A DNA stretch of 64,000 bases. Origin: Pseudomonadota bacterium. GTDB taxonomy: Bacteria; Pseudomonadota; Gammaproteobacteria; Burkholderiales; Burkholderiaceae_C. Numbering within the stretch: position 1 is the first letter of the stretch; every line of letters begins with the position of its first letter. The stretch lies in assembly GCA_022566735.1 (NCBI GenBank), contig JADFIG010000002.1, forward strand, positions 124,001 through 188,000. The letters are read 5' to 3'. The notes beneath the pieces were generated by a model. It did not search any database. It was not told the origin of the DNA and saw only the letters and a list, made by a program, of their open reading frames with translations. Position numbers and translations under genes: made by a program. This document shows positions 36,241 to 46,202 of this stretch, in pieces.

Positions 36241-36345
36241 GACTTCCGCAGTGTAGCGGCAATGCGCAAGCCCTGCGACCCTGCGGGGCCTTGCCCGGAG
36301 GCCGTGCTTGTGACGTCTGCCGCGAGGTGGGCTGCGATGTCGGTC

Positions 36346-38028
36346 TCAGCGCCCGCCTTCTTCGCGCATGTCCTCGCGCCACTGCCGCTGCCAGGCACGC
36401 AGGCGCGAATCCATCACGCTGAGTTCGATGATGCTGGCCGCGTCGGGCTGGCGGAAGCGCTTCTGCGCCCCCAGGATGCGGTCGATGGCGCCGGGCAGGT
36501 CGCCCAGGGCCGCGCTGGCTTCGGCATCCGCGCGCACCGCGCGGATCGGCTGGTTCAGGCGCTGCCACAGGCTGCTCAGCAGCGTCCACGCGGTGGCGTC
36601 GTGGGGGTGCACGCTCAGGTGGGTCTGCAGGCGCGCGGCCGCATCGGCCTGGATGGCTTGCACGGTCGTGCGCCGGCCTGCCTCGGCAGCGTCGCCCTCG
36701 GCCAGGGCCACGCGGGCGGCCAGCAGCAATTCGGGGCGGGCTTCCAGGCGCACCACCGAGCGCGTGCCGGAAGCCTCGCGCGCCAGGGTCTGGGCCGCGG
36801 CGTCCAGCTGCTGGGCCTGCAGCTGGACCTCGGCCAGGGTGAGTCGCAGCACGCGCTGCAGCACGGCCTGCTGCTCGGCCGGCAAGGCCTTGCCCGCGGC
36901 CCGTGCGTCCTCCAGCGCCTGCCGGGCCTTGCCCGGGGCGCCGCTGCGCTGCAGGGCCACGGCCCGCGTGTAGTGGGTGGCCACCATGCCCAGGGTCGGG
37001 CTGTCGGCCTGGGGCGTGAGGCCCAGCAGGTTCTCCTGCGCGATGCTGCGCGGGTCCATGAGCACGCGCGAGCGGGCGGCCATCAGGGCGTGCCAGGCGG
37101 CCAGGCGCGACGTCCCCGGGCCGATGGACAAGGCCATGCGTGCGGCATCCCACCCCCCCACGCCCAGGCGCGCGCGCGCATCGCCGATGCGCTCGGTCGT
37201 CAGCGGGTGGGTGCGCAGGTAAGGGTAGCTGCCATCGTCGTTCAGGCGCGAGGCCTGCTGCAGGTGCTCGAACATCAGCGCCATGCCGCCGGGGTCGAAG
37301 CCCGCATCGCTGAGCACGCCGAAGCCCACGCGGTCGGCCTCGCGCTCCATGTCCCGCGAGAAATTGAGCTGGCCCTGGATGGCCACGGCCTGGCCGCCAT
37401 AGATCATGGCCTGGGCCGCGGCCGGGTTGCGGCTGGCGGCCAGCGCGCCCAGCAGCAGCGAGGCGATGCTCACCCACGAGGTGCGGGACTGCTGCCCGAT
37501 CATGCGCGCGATGTGGCGCTGCGTGACGTGCGAAAGCTCGTGCGCCAGCACCGAAGCCAGCTCGTCGGGCGTGCTCGTCATGGCCAGCAGGCCAAGGTGC
37601 ACACCGATGTAGCCACCGGGCAGCGCGAAGGCGTTGACCGAGCGGTCGCGCACCAGGAAGGGCTCCCACGCATGGGCCTGGTCCAGCTCGGAGGTGATCT
37701 CGCCGCGCTGGCGGGCCGACGTCAGCAGGCTTTGCCAGAGCGTGTCCAGGTACTCCAGCACCAGCGGGTCGTCGATCACGTCGGGGTCGCCCAGGATGCT
37801 GCGCATGATGCGGTCGCCCAGCTTGCGCTCGGCCACCGGCGACAGGTCCTGGCTGCTCGCATCGCCCAGTGCCGGCAGGGCGATGGCCGGCAGCGGGCCC
37901 GAAGCCGGTCCCACGCCTGCGCCCGGGGCTTGCGCCAGGGCGGGTTGCCAGCTGCCGATGCCCGTGCAAGCCAGCATCAGGACGAAGCTGCGCAAGGGGC
38001 GGTGCAGGAAGGGCAGAGGGGGGCGCAT
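36346..38028 (-). CDS. bepA: M48 metalloprotease with TPR repeats, BepA-like
   Basis: Periplasmic zinc protease/chaperone of 560 residues for outer-membrane proteins. The signal peptide ends near ALAQA. The catalytic HELSH is at 163-167 within [17 protein letters not shown], and the third zinc ligand lies in [10 protein letters not shown] (about residue 230). [17 protein letters not shown] and [10 protein letters not shown] are typical of the BepA/YfgC group. The C-terminal half is helical and TPR-like. It stands alone between the alx leader and divergent moaC. Confidence 0.9.
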   Translation of the reverse strand: MRPPLPFLHRPLRSFVLMLACTGIGSWQPALAQAPGAGVGPASGPLPAIALPALGDASSQDLSPVAERKLGDRIMRSILGDPDVIDDPLVLEYLDTLWQSLLTSARQRGEITSELDQAHAWEPFLVRDRSVNAFALPGGYIGVHLGLLAMTSTPDELASVLAHELSHVTQRHIARMIGQQSRTSWVSIASLLLGALAASRNPAAAQAMIYGGQAVAIQGQLNFSRDMEREADRVGFGVLSDAGFDPGGMALMFEHLQQASRLNDDGSYPYLRTHPLTTERIGDARARLGVGGWDAARMALSIGPGTSRLAAWHALMAARSRVLMDPRSIAQENLLGLTPQADSPTLGMVATHYTRAVALQRSGAPGKARQALEDARAAGKALPAEQQAVLQRVLRLTLAEVQLQAQQLDAAAQTLAREASGTRSVVRLEARPELLLAARVALAEGDAAEAGRRTTVQAIQADAAARLQTHLSVHPHDATAWTLLSSLWQRLNQPIRAVRADAEASAALGDLPGAIDRILGAQKRFRQPDAASIIELSVMDSRLRAWQRQWREDMREEGGR

Positions 38029-38142
38029 CGGTCACAATCCGGGGGGCGTGGCCCGACAGTATGCGGCCTCATTGCGCAGGCGCCGGGCGCCCGCAGGCAG
38101 GCCCCGGCAGCTTCGACATTCTTTACACGTCCCCCACATCCC

Positions 38143-38637
38143 ATGAGCGAACTCACCCACTTCGATGCCCAAGGCCAGGCCCACATGGTGGACGTGTCGG
38201 CCAAGCCGGACACCGTGCGCGTGGCCGTGGCCCAGGGCCGCATCCGCATGCAGCCTGCCACGCTGGCGCTGGTGCGCGAGGGCCGCGCAGGCAAGGGCGA
38301 TGTGCTCGGTGTGGCGCGCATCGCGGCCATCCAGGGCGCCAAGCGCACGGCCGACCTCATCCCGCTGTGCCACCCCCTGGCCTTGTCCAGGGTCGCGGTC
38401 GACCTCGACCTCGACGAGGCCGGGGTGGCCGTCGTCTGCCGCGTCACGGTGCAGACCACCGGCCCCACCGGCGTCGAGATGGAGGCCCTCACGGCCGTGC
38501 AGGTCGGCTTGCTGACGGTCTACGACATGCTCAAGGCCGCCGACCGCGGCATGGTCATCACCGACGTGGCGCTGCTGGAAAAACAGGGCGGCCGCAGTGG
38601 CCACTGGGTGCGCGGCAGCGATGCTCCCGCGGCCTGA
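38143..38637 (+). CDS. moaC: cyclic pyranopterin monophosphate synthase MoaC
   Basis: Second enzyme of molybdenum cofactor synthesis, converting 3',8-cyclo-7,8-dihydro-GTP to cPMP. The product is 164 residues. Motifs: [34 protein letters not shown], the [24 protein letters not shown] active-site stretch, and [14 protein letters not shown] with the conserved Lys. It is a stand-alone gene here, opposite the M48 protease. Its stop is directly followed by the stop of the convergent glycan ligase gene (TGATCA). Confidence 0.96.
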   Translation: MSELTHFDAQGQAHMVDVSAKPDTVRVAVAQGRIRMQPATLALVREGRAGKGDVLGVARIAAIQGAKRTADLIPLCHPLALSRVAVDLDLDEAGVAVVCRVTVQTTGPTGVEMEALTAVQVGLLTVYDMLKAADRGMVITDVALLEKQGGRSGHWVRGSDAPAA

Positions 38638-40467
38638 TCAGGGCTCCAGATCGCGCCAGGTGTAGTGGCCCTGCGGGGCGGCGCACTGGAAGGGCACGGC
38701 TTCGTCGGCCTCGTCCATGGGCTCGGCCGATTCCGGCGATGACGGTGCGGCCTCGCACATGGCCTTCCAGTCCTTGGCCATGCTGTTCCTGAATTCGTGC
38801 AGGCGCTGCACCACGTAGCGCGCCTTGTCCTCCTGGCCATGCTCGGCCAGCGAGCGGGCATAGGCCATCATCAGGCGCGCATCCATCAGGTTGTGCACCG
38901 TGCGGCGGAAGGCTTCGGGCGGCAGGCTGGGCTCGTCCTCGTCCGGGCGGTTGACCCGCGCGTAGTCGGCCTGGTAGCCCCACCACGGCATCTGCATCCC
39001 CCGTGCGATGCGCTGGTCCAGCGGACCGGCGCCGGCGCGCGGCGCGTAGATGTTGGCGGCGAAGGTGTAGTCCACCGCGCACCACACCGCCAGGGCCGCC
39101 ATGATCAGGCCGGGGGCCATGCGCAGGCCGGCGGTCTGCGGGTCGGGCCGTGCGGGGCTGTCGCCTTCCCGCGCCTGGCTGCGCGCCGCCAACCCCAGGC
39201 CCAGCGCAAAGGCCGTGGGCCACAGGAAGTAGCTGTACCACAGCGGGTACTCCAGCAGGCTGTGCAGGCCGGCGATCGCCAGGATCACGGCACTGGCGCC
39301 CACGGTGTGGTAGGCCGAAGCCTGACCGGTTGCGCCCGCGGGCCGCCAGGGCTGCAGCACGCGCCACATCGCCAGCAGACACAGGCCCAGCATCAGCAGC
39401 GCCATCGGCACGCCGAACTCGACCGCCCATTGCAGCGGCAGGTTGTGCGTGTGGTCGAAGAAGGCCACGGGCCGATCGGGGAAGGGCGTCATCGTCCAGG
39501 CGAAGTTGAAGCGCCCATAGCCCACGCCCAGCCAGGGTTGCTGGCGGATCAGCTCCAGCACATTCGCCCAGATCTTGAAGCGCGAGCTGGAGATGTCGCT
39601 GCCATCGTGCAGGCGCGCTTCGGCGGCAAAGGCCACCGAGCGGTCGGCGTGCGACCACAGCCACATGCCGCCCCAGGCCACACCGTAGATGGCCGGCGCC
39701 GCGATCAGTGTCCAGCGCAGGGTGCGTGGCAGCCGGCGATCCAGGCAGCCCCACAGTGTCAGGAAGGCCATGCCGAGCATGCCGGTGCGCGAGGCCGTCA
39801 GCACGATCCCGCCGATGAAGCCCGCCACGCACAGCGCGGCCAGGCGTTCATGCAGGCGCCCGTGCGCGCCCAGCCAGGCCGCCGCCGCGCAGGCAAACAC
39901 CAGCAGGGTGCTGAAGTGGTTGGGCTGACGCAGGTTGCCCACCGCGCGGCCGGCCATCGTCGGCACGGCCAGGAAGGCGCCATCGGCCCAGGCCGGGTGG
40001 AACACCTGGACCAGCCCCAGCACCAGCCCGATCAGGCCGGCCGCCGTCAGGCCCGCAAAGAAGCGCGTGGGCAAGGCCTCGCCCGAAGCGCCCGCATGCC
40101 AGCCACCGTGCAGGGCCAGCAAGGCCCCCAGCGCCAGTCCGCCGCCCATCAGGCCCAGCCCCAGAGGCACGGGGCCATTGGCGCCCGCCCACAGGGCCTG
40201 CGCCGCCTGCAGCACCAGCACCAGGCTCATCGCGGCCAGCCCCTGGCGACCCGGGCCGCTGCGCCCGCACAGGGAGGCCGTCGACGTCCGCCCCACCCAG
40301 GCCAGCCACAGGCCCCAGCCCAGTGCGGCGATGGCCTGGTTGTAGAAGGTCACGGACGGCGGGTCATGGGCCGCGATCAGGGTCGGGGCCACCAGGGCCA
40401 GGGCGGCCAGCGCCCAGCCCATGTCCGGGGTGGTGACGTCGGGGTGCGCGGAAGGGTTCGGCTTCAT
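38638..40467 (-). CDS. Wzy/PglL-type O-antigen ligase or protein glycosyltransferase
   Basis: Polytopic membrane enzyme of 609 residues with about 12 helices. The Wzy_C domain is recognisable by NLRQPNHFSTLLVF, the periplasmic loop with SSSRFKIWANVLELI and PWLGVGYGRFNFAW, and FFDHTHNLPLQWAVEFG. HSLLEYPLWYSYFLWPTAF and a hydrophilic C-terminal tail fit the PglL (pilin O-oligosaccharyltransferase) subgroup. It would transfer lipid-linked glycans to proteins or lipid A core. No pilin or glycan synthesis genes are adjacent. Confidence 0.82.
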   Translation of the reverse strand: MKPNPSAHPDVTTPDMGWALAALALVAPTLIAAHDPPSVTFYNQAIAALGWGLWLAWVGRTSTASLCGRSGPGRQGLAAMSLVLVLQAAQALWAGANGPVPLGLGLMGGGLALGALLALHGGWHAGASGEALPTRFFAGLTAAGLIGLVLGLVQVFHPAWADGAFLAVPTMAGRAVGNLRQPNHFSTLLVFACAAAAWLGAHGRLHERLAALCVAGFIGGIVLTASRTGMLGMAFLTLWGCLDRRLPRTLRWTLIAAPAIYGVAWGGMWLWSHADRSVAFAAEARLHDGSDISSSRFKIWANVLELIRQQPWLGVGYGRFNFAWTMTPFPDRPVAFFDHTHNLPLQWAVEFGVPMALLMLGLCLLAMWRVLQPWRPAGATGQASAYHTVGASAVILAIAGLHSLLEYPLWYSYFLWPTAFALGLGLAARSQAREGDSPARPDPQTAGLRMAPGLIMAALAVWCAVDYTFAANIYAPRAGAGPLDQRIARGMQMPWWGYQADYARVNRPDEDEPSLPPEAFRRTVHNLMDARLMMAYARSLAEHGQEDKARYVVQRLHEFRNSMAKDWKAMCEAAPSSPESAEPMDEADEAVPFQCAAPQGHYTWRDLEP

Positions 40468-40722
40468 GGGCCGCCATTGTCAGGCCTGCGCCGGCCGGAT
40501 CTTTCCTCAGCCCGCTTGACGCAGCGCAGACCCCCGGAATGATCCGGATACAAATTGAGGGTTCACGCACTTGTCACAAACGGCGGACGCGCGCACACTG
40601 GACTTCCGGTTGACGAATCAGTGGCCCCATCTGCCAGTGCTCAGACAGCCCCGCAGATGCCACAGGCCCGCACCGGTGTGTACGAAGTGTGTGCAACGTT
40701 TCTGCTCTCGAAAGGAGGCAGT

Positions 40723-41073
40723 ATGAATGTGACGATCAGTGGCCACCATCTCGAAGTTACCCCTTCGCTGCGTGAGTATGTGCTCACCAAGCTGGATCGT
40801 GTGACCCGCCATTTCGACCAGGTCGTGGACATCACGGTGCTGCTCTCGGTGGAAAAGCAAAAGGAAAAGGAACGTCGCCAGAAGGCCGAAGTCAACGTGC
40901 ATGTGAAGGGCAAGGACATTTTCGTGGAGACCGCGCATGAGGATCTCTACGCCGCCATTGATCAGTTGATGGACAAGCTGGACCGCCAGGTCTGTCGCCA
41001 CAAGGATCGTGTGCAGGATCACCACCACGACTCGCTGAAGCGCCAGGATTCCTCCTGGGATGCCGTGCAGTGA
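40723..41073 (+). CDS. hpf: ribosome hibernation-promoting factor HPF (short form)
   Basis: Binds 30S/70S ribosomes in stationary phase. The product is 116 residues from an ATG with an ideal AAAGGAGG; a longer open frame upstream lacks support. [20 protein letters not shown], then [21 protein letters not shown] and [20 protein letters not shown] are the HPF/YfiA core, followed by a His-rich tail. It heads hpf-ptsN-hprK, normally found after rpoN; here rpoN is not upstream. The 255-bp gap before it holds an inverted repeat, CCGGA-ATGA-TCCGG (40534-40547), and no gene. Confidence 0.95.
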   Translation: MNVTISGHHLEVTPSLREYVLTKLDRVTRHFDQVVDITVLLSVEKQKEKERRQKAEVNVHVKGKDIFVETAHEDLYAAIDQLMDKLDRQVCRHKDRVQDHHHDSLKRQDSSWDAVQ

Positions 41074-41168
41074 CGCTGCAGCGGGTTGCCCACCGGCCCC
41101 GCGGCGGGGTGCCGGTTCACTCGGCAGACCCTGATGCGGGTCGCCAGCGCAGGTGAGACGCCGAGTTG

Positions 41169-41190
41169 ACGGCCCTTCGGGGCCGTTTTT
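41169..41190 (+). terminator. Rho-independent terminator after hpf
   Basis: ACGGCCC and GGGCCGT pair around a TTCG tetraloop, followed by TTTT. It lies about 95 bp past the hpf stop and separates hpf from ptsN, which has its own promoter. Confidence 0.85.
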
Positions 41191-41328
41191 CATGGGCCGA
41201 TCGGCTGGGGTGTGATCAGAATTTGACCCATGCTGTCAGCCTGAATGGCTCATGGTCCGTTTTCAATGTGTCCCCCTTGTTGCGGTGCAGCACACAGTGC
41301 AGAATCCCCGGAAATGGGGTCGCGCCAG

Positions 41329-41359
41329 GGTTCCACGGAACCTGACGCGTCCCTATAAT
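41329..41359 (+). promoter_or_regulatory. ptsN-hprK promoter
   Basis: A consensus -10 TATAAT (41354-41359) is preceded at 17 bp by TTCCAC (41331-41336). An inverted repeat, GGTTCC-AC-GGAACC (41329-41342), covers the -35 and could be an operator. Transcription would start near 41366, giving an 80-nt leader. The rest of the 372-bp gap 41074-41445 shows only the hpf terminator. Confidence 0.65.
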
Positions 41360-41445
41360 CCGCCCTCTGCCAGTCCGGGCGGGCTGGCGTGCACCGGCTT
41401 TTCCCGTCTTCGGTCGTTGATCGCGCCTGAATTGCGTCTGAAACC

Positions 41446-41916
41446 ATGAACCGTCTCTCAGCCATCCTTCCCGCCAGCCAGGTGCTGGTGGATGTGGACG
41501 CCAGCAGCAAGAAGCGCGTCTTCGAGCACGCGGGATTGCTGTTCGAGAACCAGCACGCGATTGCCCGCGCCACGGTGACCGACAACCTCTTCGCCCGCGA
41601 GCGTCTGGGCTCCACCGGCCTCGGCCATGGCGTGGCCATCCCCCACGGCCGCATCAAGGGTTTGAAGAACCCGCTGGCCGCCGTCATCCGCCTCAGCCAG
41701 CCCATCCCCTTCGATGCGCCGGACGAGGAACCCGTCGGCCTGCTGATCTTCCTGCTGGTGCCCGAAGCGGCCACGCAGCGCCACCTGGAGATCCTCTCCG
41801 AAATCGCCGAGTTGCTGTCCGACCGCGAACTGCGCGAGCGCCTCAAGACCGAAGGCAGCGCCGCCGAGGTCCATGAGCTCATAGAGCGCTGGCAGCCTCT
41901 GAAGTCCGTGGCCTGA
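41446..41916 (+). CDS. ptsN: nitrogen-PTS EIIA component PtsN
   Basis: EIIA(Ntr) of 156 residues, a phosphoacceptor regulator rather than a sugar transporter. The phosphorylated His is H67 in [14 protein letters not shown]. Other family features are [33 protein letters not shown] and [14 protein letters not shown]. It is followed after 19 bp by hprK, indicating a cotranscribed regulatory phosphorylation module. Confidence 0.95.
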   Translation: MNRLSAILPASQVLVDVDASSKKRVFEHAGLLFENQHAIARATVTDNLFARERLGSTGLGHGVAIPHGRIKGLKNPLAAVIRLSQPIPFDAPDEEPVGLLIFLLVPEAATQRHLEILSEIAELLSDRELRERLKTEGSAAEVHELIERWQPLKSVA

Positions 41917-41935
41917 GGCCGCAGACGGCGCCCCG

Positions 41936-42901
41936 ATGCCTGTGAGCCTCAAAGACCTTGCCATCATCAGCGCCGAGGCGCTGTTCGAGGCCAACCGTGC
42001 CGCGCTGCGCTGGGAATGGGTGGCCGGACACGCCAACCCCGAGCGCCGTTTCGACGAAGAAGCCGTTCAATCGGCGCAGTCGGCGGCAGATCTGGTGGGC
42101 TACCTGAACTACATCCACCCCTACCGGGTGCAGATCGTGGGGCGCCGTGAGTCGGCCTACTTCTCCAGCTCGACCCCGGAAGACCAGGAGCGCCGCATCC
42201 AGCGCATCGTGACGCTGGAGCCGCCGGTGGTGGTCGTGGCCGATGCCCAGCCGCCTTCGGACAAGCTCATGGCCATGTGCGGCCGCGCAGGCATCCCCTT
42301 GTTCGTCACCCAGGAGCCGGCCGGCCACGTCATCGACGTGCTGCGCAGCTACCTGACCCAGCACTTCGCCGAGCGCATCACCCGCCACGGCGTGTTCATG
42401 GACATCCTGGGCCTGGGCGTGCTGCTGACCGGCGAGTCCGGCCTGGGCAAGAGCGAACTGGGCCTGGAGCTCATTTCGCGCGGCCATGGCCTGGTCGCCG
42501 ACGACGCCGTCGACCTCTACCGCGTCTCGCGCACGGCGGTGGAAGGGCGCTGTCCCGAACTGCTGCTCAACCTGCTGGAAGTGCGCGGCATCGGCCTGCT
42601 CGACATCAAGGCCATCTTTGGCGAAACGGCCGTGCGCCGCAAGATGCGGCTCAAGCTCATCGTCCACCTGGTCCGCAAGGAAACCATGGAGCGCGAGTTC
42701 GAGCGCCTGCCCTACGAGCCGCTGTTCGAAGAGGTGATGGGCGTGCCCATCCGCAAGGCGGTGATCGCGGTGGACGCCGGCCGCAACCTGGCCGTGCTGG
42801 TCGAGGCCGCGGTGCGCAACACCGTGCTGCAACTGCGCGGCATCGACACCTACAAGGAATTCATCGAGCGGCACCAGCGCGCCATGGAGCGCGGCGGCTG
42901 A
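41936..42901 (+). CDS. hprK: HPr kinase/phosphorylase HprK
   Basis: Bifunctional enzyme of 321 residues that phosphorylates and dephosphorylates Ser of HPr. The N-terminal domain (to about 130) precedes the kinase core with Walker [21 protein letters not shown] (P-loop at 166-173), the [14 protein letters not shown] Asp loop, and the K3-like signature [20 protein letters not shown]. It follows ptsN as in other Proteobacteria with an incomplete PTS, where it is thought to tune PTS-Ntr signalling. Confidence 0.96.
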   Translation: MPVSLKDLAIISAEALFEANRAALRWEWVAGHANPERRFDEEAVQSAQSAADLVGYLNYIHPYRVQIVGRRESAYFSSSTPEDQERRIQRIVTLEPPVVVVADAQPPSDKLMAMCGRAGIPLFVTQEPAGHVIDVLRSYLTQHFAERITRHGVFMDILGLGVLLTGESGLGKSELGLELISRGHGLVADDAVDLYRVSRTAVEGRCPELLLNLLEVRGIGLLDIKAIFGETAVRRKMRLKLIVHLVRKETMEREFERLPYEPLFEEVMGVPIRKAVIAVDAGRNLAVLVEAAVRNTVLQLRGIDTYKEFIERHQRAMERGG

Positions 42902-42945
42902 GTTGCCTGCCCGCCCGGCGTGCTTGCCGCCGCGTCAGCCGCCCT

Positions 42946-43383
42946 TCAGCGCACGCCGCCTTGCTTGCCGGCGCAGCCCTCGCGGTCGCAGATGACGTAC
43001 AGCGACAGGGCGTGATCCTGCAACCTGTAGCCGCGTTCGGCGGCGATTTCCTGCTGACGGCGCTCGATCTCGGGGTCGAAGAACTCCTCGACGCGGCCGC
43101 AATTGACGCACACCAGGTGGTCGTGGTGCTTGCCCTCGTTGAGCTCGAAGACGGCCTTGCCGGCCTCGAAATGGTTGCGCGACAGGATGCCGGCCTGCTC
43201 GAACTGCATCAGCACGCGGTAGACGGTGGCCAGACCGATGTCCGAGCCTTCGTTGAGCAGCACCTTGTAGACGTCTTCGGCCGTCATGTGCCGCTGCGTC
43301 GCCTGCTGGAAGAGTTCGAGGATCTTGATGCGGGGCAGGGTGGCTTTGAGCCCGCTGCTCTTGAGTTCGTCGGCGTTGGTCAT
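42946..43383 (-). CDS. fur: ferric uptake regulator Fur
   Basis: Fe(II)-responsive repressor of 145 residues from the ATG at 43383; a 28-codon in-frame extension overlaps the promoter. DNA-binding domain: [16 protein letters not shown], then [19 protein letters not shown]. Metal/dimer domain: [22 protein letters not shown] with the HHDH site and CxxC, and a second Cys pair in VICDREGC. It is divergent from bamE with a Fur-box-like site between, so autoregulation is likely. It is the natural regulator of the iron locus at 25-35 kb. Confidence 0.96.
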   Translation of the reverse strand: MTNADELKSSGLKATLPRIKILELFQQATQRHMTAEDVYKVLLNEGSDIGLATVYRVLMQFEQAGILSRNHFEAGKAVFELNEGKHHDHLVCVNCGRVEEFFDPEIERRQQEIAAERGYRLQDHALSLYVICDREGCAGKQGGVR

Positions 43384-43421
43384 GGGGGCTCCACGTGCAG
43401 GCGACCATGACCGGCCCCCGC

Positions 43422-43447
43422 TAGAATCGCCAATGATAATGATTTGG
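43422..43447. promoter_or_regulatory. fur-bamE intergenic promoter with Fur-box-like site
   Basis: AATGATAATGATTTGG (43432-43447) matches much of the Fur consensus. A TAGAAT -10-like box for bamE lies at 43422-43427, placing its start within the site. Bound Fur could therefore affect both fur and bamE. Confidence 0.6.
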
Positions 43448-43472
43448 CTGTGACCCTGCCGAGACACCCCCG

Positions 43473-44027
43473 ATGAAACCCACCCCGATCCGCCGTGCAG
43501 CCCTGGTGCTGGCCCCCCTGGCTTCCGTGGCGCTGCTGAGCGCCTGCAGCAGCCTGGGCCTGTCCTCGGCCAGGTCCGACACCTTCTTCGGCGTGTTCAC
43601 GCCCTACCGGGTGGACGTGGTGCAGGGCAACGTGGTCACGCAGGAGGTCATGGCCCAGATCCAGCCGGGCCTGGGCCGCCTGCAGGTGCGCGAGATCCTG
43701 GGCACGCCGCTGCTGGCCGACCCCTTCCACCTGGACCGCTGGGACTACGTCTTCACCATCCAGCGCCAGGGTGTGCCCGACCAGAAGCGCCGCATCAGCA
43801 TCTTCTTCAAGGACGACGTGGTCGAGCGCTTCGACACCGATGCCCTGCCTTCGGAGCGCGAGTTCGTCGCCTCCATCGACAAGCCGGTGAACGCCGCCGA
43901 GCCGCTGCTGGAGCTGCCCCCTGAGCAGCAGGCCAAGCTGCCCGTGCCGGCCAGGACCGACGCGGCCCGCAAGCTGCCGCAGGGCGCCGTGCGCGACTAC
44001 CCGCCCCTGGAGCGCGGCCAGCGCTGA
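43473..44027 (+). CDS. bamE: outer-membrane assembly lipoprotein BamE (SmpA/OmlA)
   Basis: Component of the BAM complex that inserts outer-membrane proteins; 184 residues. The lipobox is LLSAC (Cys about 25). The SmpA/OmlA core follows, with [41 protein letters not shown] and [13 protein letters not shown] Pro-rich C-terminal extension of about 50 residues is longer than in E. coli BamE (113). The divergent fur gene is a conserved neighbour. Confidence 0.94.
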   Translation: MKPTPIRRAALVLAPLASVALLSACSSLGLSSARSDTFFGVFTPYRVDVVQGNVVTQEVMAQIQPGLGRLQVREILGTPLLADPFHLDRWDYVFTIQRQGVPDQKRRISIFFKDDVVERFDTDALPSEREFVASIDKPVNAAEPLLELPPEQQAKLPVPARTDAARKLPQGAVRDYPPLERGQR

Positions 44028-44083
44028 GCCGACCCCACCGACCTGACCCTGGACCCCACTGGAACCACCTGGACCCCGACCGC

Positions 44084-44917
44084 ATGAGCTCCGTCACCTC
44101 CACCCCCGCCGCCGACTCCCTCGCCATCGCCATCGCCGGGGCGTCCGGCCGCATGGGCCGCATGCTCATCGAGGCCGTGCAGCAATCGCCCGATGCCCAC
44201 CTGGCCGGCGCCCTGGACGTGGCCGGCAGCCCTGCCGTCGGCCTGGACGCCACCGCCTTCACCGGCGCCACCAGCGGTGTGAAGATCACCGACGACCTGC
44301 GCGAAGGCCTGAAGAACGCAAAGTACCTCATCGACTTCACCCGCCCCGAAGGCACGCTGGCGCACCTGAAGGTCTGCCGCGAGCTGGGCGTCAAGCTCAT
44401 CATCGGCACCACCGGCTTCACCGAGGCCCAGAAGGCCGAGATCGAGGACGCCTCGCGCGACGTCGCCATCGTCATGGCCCCGAACATGGCCGTGGGCGTG
44501 AACGTGGTCTTCAAGCTGCTGGCCCAGGCGGCCAAGGCGCTCAAGGAAGGCTATGACATCGAGATCATCGAAGCCCACCACCGCCACAAGGTCGATGCCC
44601 CCAGCGGCACCGCGCTGAAGATGGGCGAGGTGGTGGCCGAGGCCGTGGGCCGTGACCTCAAGGAATGCGCCGTCTACGGCCGCGAAGGCGTGACCGGCGA
44701 GCGCGACCCCTCCACCATCGGTTTCGCCACCATCCGCGGCGGCGACGTGGTGGGCGACCACACCGTGTTGTTCGCCGGCATCGGCGAGCGCATCGAGATC
44801 ACGCACAAGTCCTCCAGCCGCGCCACCTATGCCCAGGGCAGCCTGCGTGCTGCGCGCTTCTTGTCCAAGCAGCCGCATGGCCTGTTCGGCATGGACGATG
44901 TGCTGGGCCTGAAGTGA
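44084..44917 (+). CDS. dapB: 4-hydroxy-tetrahydrodipicolinate reductase DapB
   Basis: NAD(P)H-dependent reductase in lysine and diaminopimelate synthesis. The product is 277 residues. Nucleotide-binding loop [17 protein letters not shown], then [19 protein letters not shown] and the active-site stretch [20 protein letters not shown] with the catalytic His/Lys. The C-terminal [10 protein letters not shown] is typical. It lies 56 bp after bamE and 43 bp before an ExbB-type gene. Confidence 0.97.
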   Translation: MSSVTSTPAADSLAIAIAGASGRMGRMLIEAVQQSPDAHLAGALDVAGSPAVGLDATAFTGATSGVKITDDLREGLKNAKYLIDFTRPEGTLAHLKVCRELGVKLIIGTTGFTEAQKAEIEDASRDVAIVMAPNMAVGVNVVFKLLAQAAKALKEGYDIEIIEAHHRHKVDAPSGTALKMGEVVAEAVGRDLKECAVYGREGVTGERDPSTIGFATIRGGDVVGDHTVLFAGIGERIEITHKSSSRATYAQGSLRAARFLSKQPHGLFGMDDVLGLK

Positions 44918-44960
44918 CTGGGTCTGACGTGAGATTGCAAGCAGTGAACAAGGACGCGTT

Positions 44961-45617
44961 GTGGACAGCCTGATTCAGTACTGGGAGCAGGGCGACGCCA
45001 TCGGTCGCGCAGTGGCCATCATGCTGCTGGTGATGTCGGTGGGGGCCTGGGTGGTGATCTTCTGGAAGGCGTGGATGCTCAAGCGTGCCCGCCGTGACCT
45101 GGCCCTGGCCGCGGCCGCCTTCTGGCGCGCGCCGGACCTGGCCGCCGGGCGTCAGGCCGTGGCCGAACTGGACCGCGAAGCCGTGCTGCTGCCCCTGATC
45201 GACGCGGCCAGCGAGCCAGTGGCCACGGGCACCCTGGAGGCCCGCGCCCTGCCCGAGGCCCAGCTCACCCGCCGCCTGCGCGACAGCCTGCACGAGGTGC
45301 TGCAACGCCTGCAACTCGGTCAGGTGCTGCTGGCTTCGGTGGGCTCGGTCTCGCCTTTCGTGGGCCTGTTCGGCACCGTCTGGGGCATCTACCACGCCAT
45401 GATGGGCATCGCCGCCGAAGGCTCGGCCAGCCTGGACAAGGTGGCCGGTCCCGTCGGTGAGGCCCTGATCATGACCGCGGCCGGCCTGGCCGTGGCCATC
45501 CCGGCCGTGCTGGCCTACAACATCTTCGGCAAGTTCGTCTCGGCCTGCGAGGCCGACCTCGAAGGCTTTGCCCACGACCTGCGCGAGACCCTGCTGGGCA
45601 CCCGCGCCCGCGACTGA
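44961..45617 (+). CDS. exbB: MotA/TolQ/ExbB proton-channel family protein
   Basis: Inner-membrane proton-channel subunit of 218 residues. The GTG start has AAGGA upstream. Helix 1 (VAIMLLVMSVGAWVVIFWKA) is followed by a cytoplasmic loop and by helices 2-3 with SVSPFVGLFGTVWGIYHAMMGI and EALIMTAAGLAVAIPAVLAYN, the family signature. With the adjacent ExbD it converts proton-motive force into work, either for TonB-dependent uptake or in a Tol-like complex. No tonB, tolA or tolB is adjacent. Confidence 0.9.
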   Translation: MDSLIQYWEQGDAIGRAVAIMLLVMSVGAWVVIFWKAWMLKRARRDLALAAAAFWRAPDLAAGRQAVAELDREAVLLPLIDAASEPVATGTLEARALPEAQLTRRLRDSLHEVLQRLQLGQVLLASVGSVSPFVGLFGTVWGIYHAMMGIAAEGSASLDKVAGPVGEALIMTAAGLAVAIPAVLAYNIFGKFVSACEADLEGFAHDLRETLLGTRARD

Positions 45618-45648
45618 GACCTCCCCGCCGCTCCCAGCGAGACACCCC

Positions 45649-46092
45649 ATGGCTTTCGGACGACTTGAGCGACCCCAGGGCAGCCAGCCCATGAGCGACA
45701 TCAACATGACGCCGCTGATCGACGTGATGCTGGTGCTGCTGGTCATCTTCATGCTGACGGCGCCGCTGATGACCTCGCGCCTCAAGCTGGACCTGCCCAA
45801 GGCCGATGCGCGCATCAACCCGCCCAACCCGCCGGCGGTGCTGGCGATCGCGCTGACCGCCGATGGCCAGACCCACCTCGACGAGCAGCTCATCACCACC
45901 GAGGCCCTGGCCCGTCAGGTCGAGGCGCAGTCGAAGCAGAAGCCCGACGCCGAGGTGCAACTGCGCGTCGACCGCGTCGTGCCCTACGAGCGCGTGGCCC
46001 AGCTCATCGGCCTGCTGCAGAAGGCGGGGCTCAACCGCATCGCCTTTGTCACCGAACCAGGAGGCGAGGGCGCACAGCCCGCCAAGCCCTGA
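45649..46092 (+). CDS. exbD: ExbD/TolR-family protein
   Basis: 147 residues from MAFGRLERPQGSQP. The single helix contains the essential Asp in MSDINMTPLIDVMLVLLVIF, followed by a periplasmic domain ending in LIGLLQKAGLNRIAFVTEP. Together with the preceding ExbB-type gene it would form the motor complex. It could energise the siderophore receptor at 28-30 kb, although assignment to TonB versus Tol cannot be decided here. Confidence 0.9.
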   Translation: MAFGRLERPQGSQPMSDINMTPLIDVMLVLLVIFMLTAPLMTSRLKLDLPKADARINPPNPPAVLAIALTADGQTHLDEQLITTEALARQVEAQSKQKPDAEVQLRVDRVVPYERVAQLIGLLQKAGLNRIAFVTEPGGEGAQPAKP

Positions 46093-46202
46093 GCAGGGCG
46101 CTGAATGCGGCACGGATGCGACGCAGATGCGACAGCGCCGCGCAGGCGTTGGGCGCACAATGGTTTGCAAGCTGACAGCTGGCAGACCTTGCCCGATTCC
46201 CG

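Noticed and set aside
44961-46092. TolQ-TolR of a complete Tol-Pal operon
   Set aside because: No tolA, tolB, pal or ybgC follows; the next gene is AMP nucleosidase, so a general ExbB/ExbD label was kept.
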